Below, piece by piece: positions 30,901 through 31,964 of a DNA stretch of 31,964 nucleotides. The stretch spans positions 1 through 31,964 of the forward strand of contig JBAZPI010000003.1 in the NCBI GenBank assembly GCA_041648305.1, read 5' to 3'. The stretch is from JABILX01 sp041648305 (GTDB lineage: Bacteria; Patescibacteriota; Gracilibacteria; UBA1369; LOWO2-01-FULL-3). Under the pieces are notes generated by a model. It searched no databases, was not told where the DNA came from, and saw only the letters and a program-made list of their open reading frames with translations. The position numbers and the translations under genes are program-made. Numbering within the stretch: the first letter of the stretch is position 1; each line of letters starts with the position of its first letter.

Positions 30901-30976
30901 AGCATAGCAGGCGTTTCTTAAATATTTCTTAAATAAAAGTAAATTTTTCCTTAAAAAATCCTTAATTTTTTCTTAA
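30901..30976 (-). promoter_or_regulatory. Dockerin-gene promoter with six-unit 11-bp CTTAA array (array 3)
   Basis: On the plus strand CTTAA starts at 30917, 30928, 30950, 30961 and 30972, with a degraded unit (GTAA) at 30939: six positions exactly 11 apart. In gene orientation the last TTAAG is followed by ten bases and then TATGCT (30906-30901), a likely -10. The array aligns with array 1 over about 63 bases with few mismatches. From 30977 to 31073 I see no gene or clear signal. Confidence 0.78.
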
Positions 30977-31073
30977 AAGCACAAACTTGTTTGCGCCGCC
31001 ACACAAGTCTCACCACACCTCCTCGGCCACGCAACTACATTTTCGAAGATTATTTCCCCACCCCACCTCCTAA

Positions 31074-31206
31074 TTTTATGGTGCAGGGAAAATTAAAATT
31101 TTTATGCTATTTTTTGCTTATCACGATGAGCAAAAACCACTTCTGCGTACATGCTAGCAGAAGTGGCATATAGCATAATTTTCAATTTTCCTCCTGCACC
31201 ATAAAA
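31074..31206. repeat. Composite nested palindrome, copy D (overlaps the 3' end of the Cys-rich gene)
   Basis: Outer arms TTTTATGGTGCAGG (31074-31087) and its complement (31193-31206), continued by GAAAATT/AATTTTC and TATGCTA/TAGCATA (31103-31109, 31171-31177). The right arm is coding sequence for the last residues (FMVQEEN) and stop of the Cys-rich gene. Inside: a 26-nt palindrome (31111-31136, T5...A5, centre ATCACGAT, one mismatch pair) and a 30-nt palindrome (31137-31166, stem CCACTTCTGC/GCAGAAGTGG). Confidence 0.85.
31132..31166 (-). terminator. Intrinsic terminator of the Cys-rich gene inside nested palindrome D
   Basis: On the minus strand the 10-bp stem CCACTTCTGC/GCAGAAGTGG is followed by five T (plus-strand A at 31132-31136), about 16 bases after the stop at 31182. 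Confidence 0.75.
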
Positions 31207-31964
31207 TAATCCCCAGCCATACTTTCCTCAAACGTATACGGACTCATCTCAACAGGAAAAAACTCCCCCCACTCGCCGGCCTGCCGCATATGCGCAATAA
31301 TCCGCTCGCGCAAAGCTTTATACTCCGCCTCGCCGTATTGTTTGTTGAAAATACAATGCCGCCCATTCTTCACGCTGACACACCCAAACAAATCCTTCGA
31401 ATACATCCCGTACATCGAATACGCGGAATCCGAAGTCCCGTAACACGAAATACACGCGATATTCCCGTACGTATTGTCGCCAGTTTCCAAACATTCATAA
31501 CACATCTCCGACGAAAACCCCCACGCGTAAACATCATAGCAATCCCGCGCGTCATGCAGCCACACGCAATAACTGCAATCCTCAAGATGCGAAACATCAA
31601 AACAATAAAACGCATTTTTGCTGTGATAAATCCCGTCGCCCGTCACGTTCTCATTGTGCTCGCCAATCATGTATTTCTGCGGAAATTTCACGAGGTGCTC
31701 CATGAAATGCGAATCAAGCGCGTATTTCACAATTTCCCGCACATACGCCTCTTCCCCAAGCTCCTTATTGAACAAACAATATTTTTTGTTATGCAAATTC
31801 ACACACCCAAAACATGACTGACAATTCCTACAGTTATACAAAAATGACGAGTCGCTGCAGCTCCTGCAATTTTTTGAGAAATTTAAATTATAGCAATTTT
31901 CACACTCAAGACATTCATAACAAAGATCACATTTAGCCAGCATAAAATTGTCACAGCAATCCCG
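31182..31964 (-). CDS. Cys-rich repeat protein, 5' end cut by the window
   Basis: The frame stays open to the window edge (upstream codons read RDCCDNF before the Met at 31943), so the gene is truncated at its N-terminus. The visible 260 residues hold about two dozen cysteines in C-x2-C and C-x5-C-like arrays: CDLCYECLECENCYNL, CRSCSDSSFLYNCRNCQSCFGCVNLHNKKYCLFN, and a second set, CSYCVWLHDARDCYDVYAWGFSSEMCYECLE, then FGCVSVKNGRHCIFNKQYGEAEYKAL. The CFGCVNLHNKKYCLFNK and ...KNGRHCIFNKQY blocks are two repeats of one unit. I recall similar proteins, usually with an N-terminal zinc-ribbon part, as recurrent hypotheticals in CPR genomes. Metal binding or disulfide stacking is likely; the function is unknown. 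Confidence 0.8.
   Translation of the reverse strand, partial: RDCCDNFMLAKCDLCYECLECENCYNLNFSKNCRSCSDSSFLYNCRNCQSCFGCVNLHNKKYCLFNKELGEEAYVREIVKYALDSHFMEHLVKFPQKYMIGEHNENVTGDGIYHSKNAFYCFDVSHLEDCSYCVWLHDARDCYDVYAWGFSSEMCYECLETGDNTYGNIACISCYGTSDSAYSMYGMYSKDLFGCVSVKNGRHCIFNKQYGEAEYKALRERIIAHMRQAGEWGEFFPVEMSPYTFEESMAGDYFMVQEEN

Overview
The window looks like a piece of a small-genome Patescibacteria (CPR) chromosome; a Peregrinibacteria-like lineage is my best guess, by inference only. The signs are short intergenic gaps, almost no Shine-Dalgarno sequences ahead of start codons, a single type IV pilus ATPase and DprA as DNA-uptake-type genes, a cysteine-rich surface or metal protein family that I associate with CPR genomes, and LTD/cohesin/Fn3/dockerin surface proteins. 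TGA is used as a normal stop (for example gdh), so the UGA-to-Gly code of Gracilibacteria/Absconditabacteria does not apply. There are no rRNA, tRNA or CRISPR genes.

Layout. 1-3350 is an accessory-looking left end: a gene fragment, a GC-rich secreted M23 peptidase that is the only gene here with a clear Shine-Dalgarno, a run of stem-loops, an AT-rich lipoprotein and a kinase-fold protein. 3540-9282 (minus strand) holds uvrD/pcrA, an L,D-transpeptidase, and a dgt-nrdR pair for dNTP homeostasis. 9353-18560 (plus strand) holds a small hypothetical, a 70-bp palindromic tandem repeat, a Xer-type recombinase, ftsE, purM, a coiled-coil protein, recA-recX, nusA and a pilB-like ATPase. 18562-21529 (minus) holds an MFS transporter, dprA, a zinc-ribbon protein and a membrane protein. 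21608-23668 (plus) holds a GT4 glycosyltransferase and NAD kinase. 23620-31964 (minus) holds ppdK, gdh, a polyprenol/dolichol-kinase-like protein, a membrane-anchored cohesin protein, a secreted LTD-cohesin-Fn3-dockerin protein and a truncated Cys-rich protein.

The most interesting signals are non-coding. (1) Four composite nested palindromes (3410-3543, 5926-6197, 26424-26532, 31074-31206) each sit on the stop codon of a minus-strand gene. Three of them hold a 26-nt palindrome next to a 30-nt palindrome, with arm sequences that change while pairing is kept. All four have an outer stem that is an inverted copy of the end of the host gene. (2) Three promoter regions carry arrays of CTTAA/TTAAG in exact or near 11-bp phase, each ending ten bases before a -10-like hexamer. 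This is the geometry expected of an OmpR/PhoB-type activator, and it links dprA, a dockerin surface protein and a coiled-coil protein. (3) The recA promoter has a perfect inverted repeat filling its spacer. (4) The ppdK promoter fires straight into a terminator-like hairpin. (5) GC-rich, often hairpin-forming in-frame insertions interrupt several conserved enzymes. (6) nusA has an in-frame Pro/Ser/Thr-rich reading frame after its TAA stop.

Functionally the window combines DNA repair and uptake (UvrD, RecA, RecX, DprA, Xer), transcription (NusA), wall and surface building (Ldt, M23, FtsE, GT4, cohesin/dockerin), dNTP control (Dgt, NrdR) and a pyruvate/glutamate metabolic pair (PpdK, Gdh). All calls come from reading the sequence and family knowledge; no searches were run.
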